Source: Sphingomonadaceae bacterium
GTDB taxonomy: Bacteria; Pseudomonadota; Alphaproteobacteria; Sphingomonadales; Sphingomonadaceae
Reading direction: 5' to 3'
NCBI GenBank assembly: GCA_025356175.1
Contig: JANXUP010000057.1
Coordinates: 1 to 41,512, forward strand
DNA length: 41,512 nt
The translations under genes and the position numbers were made by a program. Below, in pieces: positions 23,275 to 31,308 of this stretch (its first letter is position 1; each line of letters starts with the position of its first letter). Below the pieces are notes generated by a model. That model was given only the letters and a program-made list of their open reading frames with translations. It made no database searches and had not been told where the DNA came from.

Positions 23275-24798
23275 TCAGGCCACCATGCCGCGCTGGATGA
23301 ATTCGATCGTCAGCAGAACCACGAACAGCCCGCCAAGTGCGCCGCTGGCGGCATAGAAATATTTCATCCGGCGGCGGCGGAGCGCGCGGCCAGTGTCGGT
23401 CAGCGTCTGGCTGATCGCACCCAGGACCGGCAGGCCCATCGCCTTCTCGAGCCGGCCGGTAGTGGCAAAGGTCGAGCGCAACTGGCCCACCGCGAAGGCG
23501 GCAGCGCAGCCCGCACCCAGACCCATGAACAGCACGAAGAACAGCAGCAGAGGACGGTTGGGTGCGACCGGCGAACGCGGCGTGGTCGGCGGGTCGATGA
23601 CCTGGAACTTGACTGCATTCTGCTGGTTGCTGACCGAGCCGCGGATCTTGAGCTCTTCACGGTCGTGGAGAAGCTTGTCGTACTGCTCCTTCATCACGTC
23701 ATAATCGCGGGTGATGCGCTGGTATTCGGCCGCAGCCTCGGGGTTCGAGAATTGCTGCGCGGTCAGCTGCGAGATTTCAGACTGTACGGAAGCGCGCCGG
23801 GCAGAGAGCGCCTGGACGTTCGCTGCGCGTTCGGCGCGGATCGATTCGAGCGACGAATAGGCCGGATTGAGCACACCGCTCCCGCTGCCGCCTTCCGAGG
23901 CTGCGGCGCCTTGCAGCGCCTTGACCTGGTTGCGCGCGGCGATCACGTCGGGATGGTTTTCGGTCAGCCCGCGGGCGCGCAGCGAGTTGAGCTGGGCCTG
24001 GGCATCGTTAAGCGCGCCGCGCGCGCCGCCCACCGGAGCAGCGCCGGTGATGGTCCGCGGCGTGCCAGCCATCTGGCCGTTGATCGCAGCGTAAGAACTT
24101 TGTGCGGCGGCGAGATCGGCATCGATCCCGCGCAGTTCGGTGCGCGATGCTTCAAGCTTCTGCAGCCCCGCAGCCGCGCCGCCAGCAAGGCTGGGGTTCT
24201 GCGCTTCGAAGGCAAGCCGCTTCTGGTCGGTAGTCGCCAGATCCTTCTCGCGGTCAGCTATCTGCTGGTCGAGGAAAGTCAGCGAAGACGACATCTCGCC
24301 GCGATTGCCCGAGAGGTTTTCCTCGCGGAAGATATCGATCAGCTTCTGCGTCACGGCCTGCGCAATCTTGGCGTTGGCCGCGTCGGAGTTGCTGCCGTCG
24401 CCGTAACTGGCGGTGATGACGAACAGGTTCTGCTCGTCGCTTTCAACCTTGATCTTCTTGCCCAGTGAAAGGACTGCGCCCTCCATCTGCTTGGGCAAGG
24501 TAATCCCGGTACCGATCGGAGTAGCGCGGACCACCTTTTCCAGGTTCACCGCGCTGGTCAGCGTCTGGCGGACCCGGTCGATCGTGTTTTTGGCATCGCT
24601 GTGGCCGAGGCCCATCTGCTCGGACAAGACATCGTCAAGCTGGACGTAGATTCGGGCCTTGCTCTCATAGCTGTTGGGCACCATCGCCACGACCAGCCAG
24701 CCCAGCAGGCACAACCCCCAGGCCACGCCCAGCGCAAGCCAGCGGCGGTGCCACACCGAATAGATGGCGGAACGAAGTTCGTCGTAGATGTTGGTCAT
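23275..24798 (-). CDS. XrtA-associated polysaccharide chain-length determinant (Wzz/GNVR)
   Basis: A 507-aa polysaccharide co-polymerase. A first membrane helix lies at about 19-40 (WLALGVAWGLCLLGWLVVAM), then a Wzz domain starting YESKARIYVQLDDVL. A long periplasmic coiled coil (about 160-390) is followed by the GNVR-like tail and further hydrophobic segments at about 430-455 (PLLLFFVLFMGLGAGCAAAF) and near the end (ASGALGGLFVVLLTIEF). It would set polymer length and hand it to the export lipoprotein. The family is TIGR03007. It has no fused kinase; the kinase is the next gene. Confidence 0.92.
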   Translation of the reverse strand: MTNIYDELRSAIYSVWHRRWLALGVAWGLCLLGWLVVAMVPNSYESKARIYVQLDDVLSEQMGLGHSDAKNTIDRVRQTLTSAVNLEKVVRATPIGTGITLPKQMEGAVLSLGKKIKVESDEQNLFVITASYGDGSNSDAANAKIAQAVTQKLIDIFREENLSGNRGEMSSSLTFLDQQIADREKDLATTDQKRLAFEAQNPSLAGGAAAGLQKLEASRTELRGIDADLAAAQSSYAAINGQMAGTPRTITGAAPVGGARGALNDAQAQLNSLRARGLTENHPDVIAARNQVKALQGAAASEGGSGSGVLNPAYSSLESIRAERAANVQALSARRASVQSEISQLTAQQFSNPEAAAEYQRITRDYDVMKEQYDKLLHDREELKIRGSVSNQQNAVKFQVIDPPTTPRSPVAPNRPLLLFFVLFMGLGAGCAAAFAVGQLRSTFATTGRLEKAMGLPVLGAISQTLTDTGRALRRRRMKYFYAASGALGGLFVVLLTIEFIQRGMVA

Positions 24799-24820
24799 TG
24801 TGTGCCCCCGCCCACCTTGC

Positions 24821-25465
24821 TCAGAACTGGCTTTCGGGGATGATGATCACGTCACCCGGCATCAGCATGACGTTGGCCTTGCTGTCGCCGCGCTTGAGCA
24901 AGTCGCCAAGGCGCAGGCCGTACTCCGTCTGCTTGCCGGTTTCCTTGTCAAAGCGGATCAGCTTGGCACGGTTGCCGGCCGCATATTCGCTGAGCCCCCC
25001 GACGGCGATCATCGCGTCGAGCACGGTCATGTTGGCACGGTACGGCAGCGAGGCCGGCTTGCCCGTCGCGCCGATGATCCGCACCTGCTGGCTGAAGGTT
25101 CCGGCAAATTTGTTGACGATCACCGAGACCAGCGGGTCCTGGATGTACTGCGAAAGCTGCAGGGTAATGTCGTCAGCCAGCATCTTGGGCGTTTTGCCCA
25201 CGGCCGGCATGTCGGTGATCAGCGGCGTGGTTATCCGTCCGTCGGGCCGCACCTGAACCTTCGCGCCAAGCTCGGGATTGCGCCACACGAAGATGGTCAG
25301 CTCATCGAGCGGGCCGATAATGTAATCCTCGCCCGGACCTTCCTGCATCGCCACGAACGAAGCGGCAGGAAGCTGCGGCCCGCTCGCGCCACCGGCACAG
25401 CCGCCCAGCGCCAGGCTAAGCATGGCGCTGCCTGCCAGAAGACGGTGGAAGCGGGTGATTTTCAT
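24821..25465 (-). CDS. XrtA-associated polysaccharide export lipoprotein (Wza-like)
   Basis: A 214-aa lipoprotein. The signal peptide ends in a lipobox (LALGGC, Cys at about residue 23). A Poly_export domain (YIIGPLDELTIFVWRNPELG, then VQVRPDGRITTPLITDMPA) and a SLBB-type domain (VRIIGATGKPASLPYRANMT) follow. It would form the periplasmic/outer-membrane part of the EPS export path. This is the first gene of the ten-gene minus-strand run. I chose ATG 25465 because GAAGG then stands nine bases upstream; ATG 25474 would have it directly adjacent. The 177-base gap upstream to the decarboxylase stop should hold the operon promoter, but no convincing -35/-10 or sigma-54 pair is visible. Confidence 0.92.
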   Translation of the reverse strand: MKITRFHRLLAGSAMLSLALGGCAGGASGPQLPAASFVAMQEGPGEDYIIGPLDELTIFVWRNPELGAKVQVRPDGRITTPLITDMPAVGKTPKMLADDITLQLSQYIQDPLVSVIVNKFAGTFSQQVRIIGATGKPASLPYRANMTVLDAMIAVGGLSEYAAGNRAKLIRFDKETGKQTEYGLRLGDLLKRGDSKANVMLMPGDVIIIPESQF

Positions 25466-25642
25466 TGCGAGCATCCTTCAGCGGCGCCGCGTCCACGCTT
25501 CAGGTTTGCTCACCTGCAGCGAAGATCCGGCAAATTCAGGCTCCGCTATCGTTAAAAAGGGTGAATATTGCGTTAGCCTTATGTGCAGATTCGGTGCGCG
25601 TAAGGCAGTGGTCCCGAAACAGGACGCAGTGCTGGGAAGGTC

Positions 25643-26869
25643 TTAAACCAGCATTTCCGCGGCAGGACCGTGGCCGAGGAACTGCGCTGGACTGGCACTC
25701 GCACCATATGCTCCGGCACAGAACACAGCGACCAGATCGCCGACCTCAGCCCGAGGGAATCCGCCCTTTTCGGCCAAGCGGTCAAGCGGCGTGCACAGAC
25801 AGCCAACGACGCTTGCTTCTTCCGTGACCGGCGCGTCGAACTTGGTGGCGATCGCAACCGGATAGTTGCGCCGCACCACCGTGCCGAAGTTGCCCGTGGC
25901 AGCTAACTGGTGATGCAGCCCGCCATCGGTGACCAGAAAGACCTCACCATGGCTGACCTTGCGGTCGACAATTTCGGTCAGGTAAATCCCCGCTTCGCCC
26001 ACCAGAAAACGGCCAAGTTCTAGGCAGAATTGCGTCTCGGCCAGCACCGCGGGCGCCTTGTCCAGTGCTTCGCCCAGCGCCGCACCGATCGCGACAACGT
26101 CAACCGGCTCGTCTCCGGGAAAATACGGAATGCCGAGCCCGCCGCCGAGGTTGCAATGCGGCAATGCGGCCCCGCTCGCTTCGGCAAGCTCTGCCGCCAA
26201 GGCGAGCGACTGCGCCTGCGTTTCGATGATCGCCGCCGTGCCCAGCGCCTGACTGCCTGCGAAAATGTGAAATCCGCGCCATTCCGCGCCATTGGCGATG
26301 ACCATCCGGGCCAGCGTCGGCACCCGCTCGGCATCGATTCCGAACTGCTTGGCCCCGCCGCCCATCTTCATGCCCGACCCCTTGAGATCGAATGCCGGAT
26401 TGACCCGGATCGCCAGCCGCGGCGTGACGCCGAGACGGGCCCCGATATCGAGCGCGCGAACCGCTTCGCCTTCGGATTCGAGATTGAGCGTGGTCCCCGC
26501 CGTGATGGCGGCCTCCAGCTCGGTGTCGCGTTTGCCGGGGCCGGCAAAGCTGATCCGCGCGGGCGAAATCCCAGCTGCCTGGACCAGCGCCAATTCCCCG
26601 CCCGAAGCGATATCGAAGCCGTCGACCAATCCAGCCATCAGTTCCAGCACCGGCACAAACGGATTGGCCTTGACCGCGTAATGCAGCGCAACGCGACTGG
26701 GCAGCGATGCGAGAAGATCGCGCACCCGGCGCCGGATCATTGCCGAGGAATAGACGAACAGCGGCGTCTGGCCTGCTTCCTCGACCAGTGCGCGCGCCGT
26801 GCGGGTGCCGACCGCCAGCTGGCCGTCGATCATTGCAAACCCAGGCGGGATCGGACCGAGCGGCTTCAT
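25643..26869 (-). CDS. XrtA-associated PLP-dependent decarboxylase
   Basis: A 408-aa fold-type III PLP enzyme of the ornithine/diaminopimelate decarboxylase superfamily. The PLP lysine is in HYAVKANP, followed by FDIASGGEL, the Gly-rich phosphate site NLGGGLGIPY, ELGRFLVG, the catalytic Cys region VGCLCTPLD and FCAGAYGAS. It matches the exosortase A-associated decarboxylase (TIGR03099). It should decarboxylate an amino acid, possibly one held on the acyl carrier protein encoded at 29438; the natural substrate is unknown. The ATG overlaps the stop of the acyl ligase (ATGA), so ligase and decarboxylase are co-translated. It is followed by the gap before the export operon. Confidence 0.92.
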   Translation of the reverse strand: MKPLGPIPPGFAMIDGQLAVGTRTARALVEEAGQTPLFVYSSAMIRRRVRDLLASLPSRVALHYAVKANPFVPVLELMAGLVDGFDIASGGELALVQAAGISPARISFAGPGKRDTELEAAITAGTTLNLESEGEAVRALDIGARLGVTPRLAIRVNPAFDLKGSGMKMGGGAKQFGIDAERVPTLARMVIANGAEWRGFHIFAGSQALGTAAIIETQAQSLALAAELAEASGAALPHCNLGGGLGIPYFPGDEPVDVVAIGAALGEALDKAPAVLAETQFCLELGRFLVGEAGIYLTEIVDRKVSHGEVFLVTDGGLHHQLAATGNFGTVVRRNYPVAIATKFDAPVTEEASVVGCLCTPLDRLAEKGGFPRAEVGDLVAVFCAGAYGASASPAQFLGHGPAAEMLV

Positions 26870-28389
26870 GCGGAAAGTTCCGCGTAAAGGCCTGCGCGGT
26901 CAATCTTGCCATTGGGTGAAATGGGCATTGCCTGACGCCAGTGAATATGTTTTGGTTGCATGAAATTTGGCAACTTTTGCAGGAGGATACGCGGAAGTTC
27001 TGTCTCTGCACCTGAATGTGCATCGAGGCCGCGCACGACCAGATGCACCGCATGGCCAAGCCGCTCGTCCGGAATTCCCAGTGCGACCGCCTCGGCAATG
27101 AGGCCACTGGCAAGCGCCACCTCTTCGATTTCCTGCGGACTTATCCGGTTTCCGGCGCTCTTGATCATCGCATCACGCCGCCCGGCGAAATAGAGCAGGC
27201 CGTCCGCAGCCCGCCGCACCCGATCGCCGGACCACACTGCGGTTCCGCCATAACGCGACATGGCTGGTGCCGGTTTGAACCGCTCGGCAGTGCGCTCTGC
27301 GTCCTGCCAGTACCCTTGCGCCACCAGCGGGCCGCAATGGACCAGCTCGCCCTCCTCGTCATCCGCCGCCAATGTACCGCTGTCGGCGATGACCAGCACT
27401 TCGGCGTGAGGGATCGCCTTGCCCATCGAGGTCGGATGCGCGTCAACCAACGCAGGATCGAGATAGGTCGAACGGAAGGCCTCGGTCAGGCCGTACATCG
27501 GAAACAACCGGGCCTTGGGGAACAGTGCGCGTAGCTTACGCACCAGGACAATTGTGAGCGCACCACCCGAATTAGTTAGCTGCCGCAGCTTTTCCGCCGT
27601 TTCGTCCGGCCAATCAAGTTCAGTGAGCTGAATCCACAAGGGCGGCACTGCTGCCAGCGTCGTGACGCCATGCCGTTCGACCGCCTTCACGACGTCGCGC
27701 GGGGTCAGATAATCGAGCGGCACCACGCTGCCACCAGCATACCAGGTGCTGAACAGCTGGTTCTGGCCGTAATCGAACGACAATGGCAGAACCGCCAGTG
27801 TCACGTCGTCGGCGGTCAGCCCCAGGTATTTTGCCACGCTTTCGGCCCCAAGCCACATGTTCGCATGGCTCAGCATCACGCCTTTGGGCTTGCCGGTCGA
27901 GCCGCTGGTGTAAAGGATCGCGGCAAGCGCAGCAGGGTCGGCCGTAGATGAACCAAGCGGTTCTGCCTGAAGCGCAGAATCTAGCGCAAATTCGTCATGC
28001 AATACATTGCAGTCAATCGGTAAATCTTGTCCGGTCAGCGTCGCCAGACGGGCCGAAGTGCCGATCAGCAAGCTCGCCCCGCTGTCAGCCAGAATATGTG
28101 CTACTTGTGCCCGCTTGAGCAGTGGGTTGACCGGCACGTGCACCAGTCCTGCGCGCGCTGCGGCGAGCGGCATCAGGCAGGTCAACTCATCTTTGGCTGC
28201 CCAGCTCGCCACGCGCGCGCCCGGTTCGGGCACAACGCTTTTGAGCCAGCCCGCGAGCCGCGCGACACGATCCCTTAAGTCCTTGTAGTTAAGGGTGCCG
28301 CTGCGCAGCACCAGAGCCGGTGCGTCGCAAGCCCCGCGCAGCGCGAGATAATCGAGCGGCCGGATCGCGGTTTCGTGCGGGGACAGCAA
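26866..28389 (-). CDS. XrtA-associated AMP-forming acyl ligase
   Basis: A 507-aa ANL-superfamily enzyme. Core motifs: the P-loop ILYTSGSTGKPKGVMLSH, the A5 block MYGLTEAF, A8 SAGNRISPQEIEE and the catalytic lysine in SPNGKIDR. It matches the exosortase A-associated ligase (TIGR03098) and is expected to adenylate a carboxylic or amino acid and load it on the acyl carrier protein or on CoA. The start must be TTG at 28389: an in-frame TGA lies two codons upstream (codons TGA, ACC, TTG) and no ATG or GTG lies before the conserved region. It is divergent from the GNAT/FemAB-like gene with only 24 bases between the start codons, so its promoter must reach into the neighbour's coding sequence. Confidence 0.92.
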   Translation of the reverse strand: MLSPHETAIRPLDYLALRGACDAPALVLRSGTLNYKDLRDRVARLAGWLKSVVPEPGARVASWAAKDELTCLMPLAAARAGLVHVPVNPLLKRAQVAHILADSGASLLIGTSARLATLTGQDLPIDCNVLHDEFALDSALQAEPLGSSTADPAALAAILYTSGSTGKPKGVMLSHANMWLGAESVAKYLGLTADDVTLAVLPLSFDYGQNQLFSTWYAGGSVVPLDYLTPRDVVKAVERHGVTTLAAVPPLWIQLTELDWPDETAEKLRQLTNSGGALTIVLVRKLRALFPKARLFPMYGLTEAFRSTYLDPALVDAHPTSMGKAIPHAEVLVIADSGTLAADDEEGELVHCGPLVAQGYWQDAERTAERFKPAPAMSRYGGTAVWSGDRVRRAADGLLYFAGRRDAMIKSAGNRISPQEIEEVALASGLIAEAVALGIPDERLGHAVHLVVRGLDAHSGAETELPRILLQKLPNFMQPKHIHWRQAMPISPNGKIDRAGLYAELSA

Positions 28390-28413
28390 GGTTCAGGTGG
28401 CTCCGGGAAGAGG

Positions 28414-29427
28414 ATGTGCGCAGTGATCGTGGTTAACTATCACGATGATCTTAACGAAGTGCAACGCGACCCTGCGCTTGCCGCGCTGCTGGCCGCGCCG
28501 CTGGCGCGCGCACCATTCGACCGGATTGCCTGGTGGCAAGGGCTGGTGAGCCATTGCGGCATGCTTCCCCTGATCGCGGTGGCGCGTGACGGCGACCAGC
28601 GCTGCGCCTTGCCCCTGCTGCGGCAGGCCCGCGATGTCGTGGCACTGGCGAACTGGTACAATTTCACCGTAACCCCGATCTTCACCGCCGGCGCAGATCG
28701 TCACCAGTTGCTGGTTGCAATGGCCGGTGATCTCGCCGGTCAGACGCCATGCATCGTGCTTGCTCCTCTTCCCGATGAACTTGGGGAAACCAGCCTCATC
28801 GAAACCGCATTCCGCGCCGCCGGGTGGGCAGTCTGGCGCGACCAGTGCGATATCAATCACGTGCTGCACGTGCGCGGGCGATCATTCGGCGAATACATGG
28901 CATCACGCCCCGGCCAGCTGCGCACCACGCTGAAACGCAAGGGCGGCAAGGTGGCGGTGACCATCGAAACCGCGTTCAATCCGCAAAGCTGGGCCGCATA
29001 CGAAACAATCTACGCACAGAGCTGGAAGCCTGAGGAAGGATCTCCGGCCTTCCTGCGCAGCTTTGCCGAAGCTGAAGGCGCGGCTGGCCGGTTGCGGCTC
29101 GCACTTGCACATGCGGATGGCGAGCCGGTTTCCGCGCAATTCTGGACTGTCGAAGGCGGCACGGCCTATATTCACAAGCTGGCTCATACCGAGGCGTCCA
29201 AGCCGCTATCGCCAGGGACCACATTGTCCGCCGCGCTGTTCGAGCGCGTGGTCGATACTGACCGCGTCGAAACGGTCGACTTCGGCACCGGCGACAATCC
29301 CTACAAGCGCGACTGGATGGAAGAGGTGCGGCCACGCTACCGCCTCACAATGTTCCGCCCAGGCTGGCCCGGAAACTGGCCGCGGATGGCCAAGGCCAGC
29401 TTGCGTCACTGGGCCCGCCGGGGCTAG
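28414..29427 (+). CDS. GNAT/FemAB-like transferase of the XrtA system
   Basis: A 337-aa protein with a GNAT-type acyltransferase domain in the C-terminal half (CelD/BcsL-like, Acetyltransf_6). Visible blocks: LRTTLKRKGGKVAVTIE, AQSWKPEEGSPAFLRSFAEA, VSAQFWTVEGGTAYIHKLAH and VDFGTGDNPYKRDWMEEVR. The last two resemble the acceptor/CoA region of FemAB-like proteins. It probably transfers the acyl or aminoacyl group prepared by ligase, decarboxylase and carrier protein to a sugar or lipid acceptor. The start is uncertain between ATG 28414 and the GTG codons at 28423 and 28429; AGAGGA suits 28423. It begins a four-gene plus-strand operon. Confidence 0.87.
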   Translation: MCAVIVVNYHDDLNEVQRDPALAALLAAPLARAPFDRIAWWQGLVSHCGMLPLIAVARDGDQRCALPLLRQARDVVALANWYNFTVTPIFTAGADRHQLLVAMAGDLAGQTPCIVLAPLPDELGETSLIETAFRAAGWAVWRDQCDINHVLHVRGRSFGEYMASRPGQLRTTLKRKGGKVAVTIETAFNPQSWAAYETIYAQSWKPEEGSPAFLRSFAEAEGAAGRLRLALAHADGEPVSAQFWTVEGGTAYIHKLAHTEASKPLSPGTTLSAALFERVVDTDRVETVDFGTGDNPYKRDWMEEVRPRYRLTMFRPGWPGNWPRMAKASLRHWARRG

Positions 29428-29437
29428 AGCGCCGCAG

Positions 29438-29698
29438 ATGGATACGACCGACCGCAAGCTGCGCACGATTCTGGCCGATGTGCTGGGCCTGAGCCACAAC
29501 CAGGTAGCTGAGTTCACCGCCGACACCGGCCTGTTCGGTGACCTGCCCGAACTCGATTCGATGGCCGTCGCCGGATTGCTCACAGAAATGGAAGACCGCC
29601 TCGAAATCGTGATCGACGAGGACGAGATCGATGGCGAGGTGTTCGAAACCTATGGCAGCCTGCTCGCCTTCACGCAGGCCAAACGGGACGCGGCTTGA
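29438..29698 (+). CDS. Acyl carrier protein of the XrtA system
   Basis: An 86-aa acidic carrier protein. The phosphopantetheine serine is in ELDSMAVAGLL, near residue 39, within the usual four-helix pattern (start MDTTDRKLRTILADVLGL). It is not the fatty-acid synthesis AcpP, whose site reads DSLD. It carries a thioester-bound intermediate, probably loaded by the divergent AMP-forming ligase. The ATG is ten bases after the transferase stop, and its TGA overlaps the TTG start of the next gene (TTGA). Confidence 0.93.
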   Translation: MDTTDRKLRTILADVLGLSHNQVAEFTADTGLFGDLPELDSMAVAGLLTEMEDRLEIVIDEDEIDGEVFETYGSLLAFTQAKRDAA

Positions 29699-30375
29699 AA
29701 CCGGCCAGTTACCCCTGCCCGTTGCCCGGCGGCGCGGCGGCAAGCGAATATGCGCTGACCTTCGATTTCTCGCGCAAGTACCGCGTGCTGATTGCCCCTG
29801 CCCTGTTCGATGAAGGCCAAAAGCTGCGGCGCTTCACAGTTGAGGTCATGCGGCGGTTGAACGGAGCGGGCATTGACAGTTTCCTCCCCGATTTGCCCGG
29901 ACTCAACGAGAGCGAACAGGATCTTGCGCTGATCGAGCCTGAAGACTGGCGCATGGCGCTGGAGGCAGCGGGGCGGCATTTCGCAGCAACCCATGTCCTC
30001 GCCATGCGCGGTGGCGGGCTGGTCTTGCCGGGCAAGCTTGGCGGCTGGCACTATGCCCCGGTCAAGGGTGCCAGCCTTTTGAAGACCATGCTGCGCGCGC
30101 GGATCATCGCCTCGCGCGAGGCGGGGCGTGAGGAAACGCTCGATGCCTTGATGGCGCAAGGACTGGCGATGGGTATCGAACTTGCAGGCTATTCGCTTTC
30201 GGGCGAGATGCTGCGCCAGATGGGCAAGCTCATGCCGGGCAAGCAGCCTGGGATCGGCGTAGTCGAACACGAGCTACTCGGTGGCGGGCCGCTGTGGCTG
30301 CGCGCGGAACCCGATGAGGATCGCAGCCAGGCCGATGCGCTGGCCGCGATCCTCGCGGTGGGGGTTAGCGCCTAA
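29695..30375 (+). CDS. XrtA-associated hydrolase 2 (alpha/beta-hydrolase-like, degenerate)
   Basis: A 226-aa protein matching the exosortase A-associated hydrolase 2 family (TIGR03101) by position and by the blocks RVLIAPALFDEGQKLRRF and GIDSFLPDLPGLNESEQDLA. The strand-turn-helix where an alpha/beta hydrolase has its nucleophile reads LAMRGGGLVL, with Gly in place of Ser, and no clear catalytic His is seen. So it is probably non-catalytic or uses another residue; a carrier or partner role for hydrolase 1 is possible. It begins with TTG in a TTGA overlap with the carrier protein and ends in a TAATG overlap with hydrolase 1. Confidence 0.85.
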   Translation: MKPASYPCPLPGGAAASEYALTFDFSRKYRVLIAPALFDEGQKLRRFTVEVMRRLNGAGIDSFLPDLPGLNESEQDLALIEPEDWRMALEAAGRHFAATHVLAMRGGGLVLPGKLGGWHYAPVKGASLLKTMLRARIIASREAGREETLDALMAQGLAMGIELAGYSLSGEMLRQMGKLMPGKQPGIGVVEHELLGGGPLWLRAEPDEDRSQADALAAILAVGVSA

Positions 30376-31178
30376 TGCGCCGCCACATCGCCTTCGAATG
30401 CAATGGCGACACGCTGGTCGGCACGATCGATGCCGGTGAGGCCGCGTCCGGCTTGCTGATCGTGACCGGCGGCAACGAATTGCGCTGCGGGCCTTATGGC
30501 AGCCACGCAGAACTCGCCGCGAAGATCTCCGCCGCTGGCTTCCCGGTAATGCGGTTCGATCGGCGCGGCGTGGGTGACAGCAGCGGCTACAACGGCGGCT
30601 TTACCACCAGCGCTGACGACCTCGCCGCTGCCAATGCCGCGTTTCGCAAGGCATTCCCGCGCATGAAGCGGATCGCCGCCTACGGCAATTGCGATGCGGC
30701 GAGCGCGCTGATGCTGGCACAGGGCGCGGGCTGTGAAGCACTGGTCCTCGCCAATCCCTGGACGTTCGAACCCGAGGTCGAAGCTGCGCCAGAGGAACCT
30801 GTACAGCCGCAGATGACCCCGCGGGCAATTCGCGCGCATTATCTGCGCCGCCTGACCGATCCGCGCGCGCTGCTCCGCCTCGTGACTGGCAAGGTCAAAA
30901 TCGGGCAGATGGCCGGCAGCCTGGTCGATGCCGCGAAGCCCGCGCCGCCGCAAACCGCGCTCGCCCAGGCCATGGCTGACGGCATCGCCGGCTTCGCCGG
31001 GTCAGTCGCGCTGCTGGTGGCGGAGAACGATCGCACCGCACAGGTGTTCCTGTCGCAGTGGCAGGACAACGATCCGCGCATCCGCATCTGCCCCGATGCC
31101 GGGCACAGCTTCATCGAACCGCAGGCGCGTATCTGGCTTCAAGGGCAATTGCTCGGAGCGCTAAGGTCGCTGGGTTAG
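30375..31178 (+). CDS. XrtA-associated hydrolase 1 (alpha/beta hydrolase with Cys nucleophile)
   Basis: A 267-aa alpha/beta hydrolase of the exosortase A-associated hydrolase 1 family (TIGR03100). The oxyanion region is IVTGGNELRCGPYG, then MRFDRRGVGDSSG. The nucleophile elbow is YGNCDAASA with Cys in place of Ser, followed by Asp in VAENDRTA and His in DAGHSFIEP, so a Cys-Asp-His triad like that of dienelactone hydrolase is complete. A Cys nucleophile suits thioester or acyl-transfer chemistry, for instance release of the product from the carrier protein; this is inference. The ATG overlaps the TAA of hydrolase 2. A REP-like palindrome follows before the convergent trxB. Confidence 0.9.
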   Translation: MRRHIAFECNGDTLVGTIDAGEAASGLLIVTGGNELRCGPYGSHAELAAKISAAGFPVMRFDRRGVGDSSGYNGGFTTSADDLAAANAAFRKAFPRMKRIAAYGNCDAASALMLAQGAGCEALVLANPWTFEPEVEAAPEEPVQPQMTPRAIRAHYLRRLTDPRALLRLVTGKVKIGQMAGSLVDAAKPAPPQTALAQAMADGIAGFAGSVALLVAENDRTAQVFLSQWQDNDPRIRICPDAGHSFIEPQARIWLQGQLLGALRSLG

Positions 31179-31209
31179 CGACAAGCGCTTCAACGCTCAT
31201 TTCCCAAAC

Positions 31210-31296
31210 CCGTTCGTGCTGAGGAGGGGCTTTGCCCTGTCTCGAAGCACTGCGCGCCACGCTGGGTCCTTCGAGACGGCTCCTCAGCACGAACGG
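31210..31296. repeat. REP-like palindromic element
   Basis: The outer arms CCGTTCGTGCTGAGGAG (31210-31226) and CTCCTCAGCACGAACGG (31280-31296) are exact reverse complements over 17 bases. An inner pair GTCTCGAAG (31239-31247) and CTTCGAGAC (31269-31277) is also exact, so the 87 bases fold into one long interrupted hairpin. The core CGTTCGTGCTGAG is a common REP-type sequence in alpha- and gammaproteobacteria. It stands between convergent genes, where it may also act as a transcription barrier. No REP transposase (RAYT) is in the window. Confidence 0.8.
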
Positions 31297-31308
31297 TATG
31301 GGGGAATT

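Noticed and set aside
23176..24468. A 430-codon plus-strand frame
   Set aside because: Antisense to the chain-length determinant; low-complexity translation without motifs.
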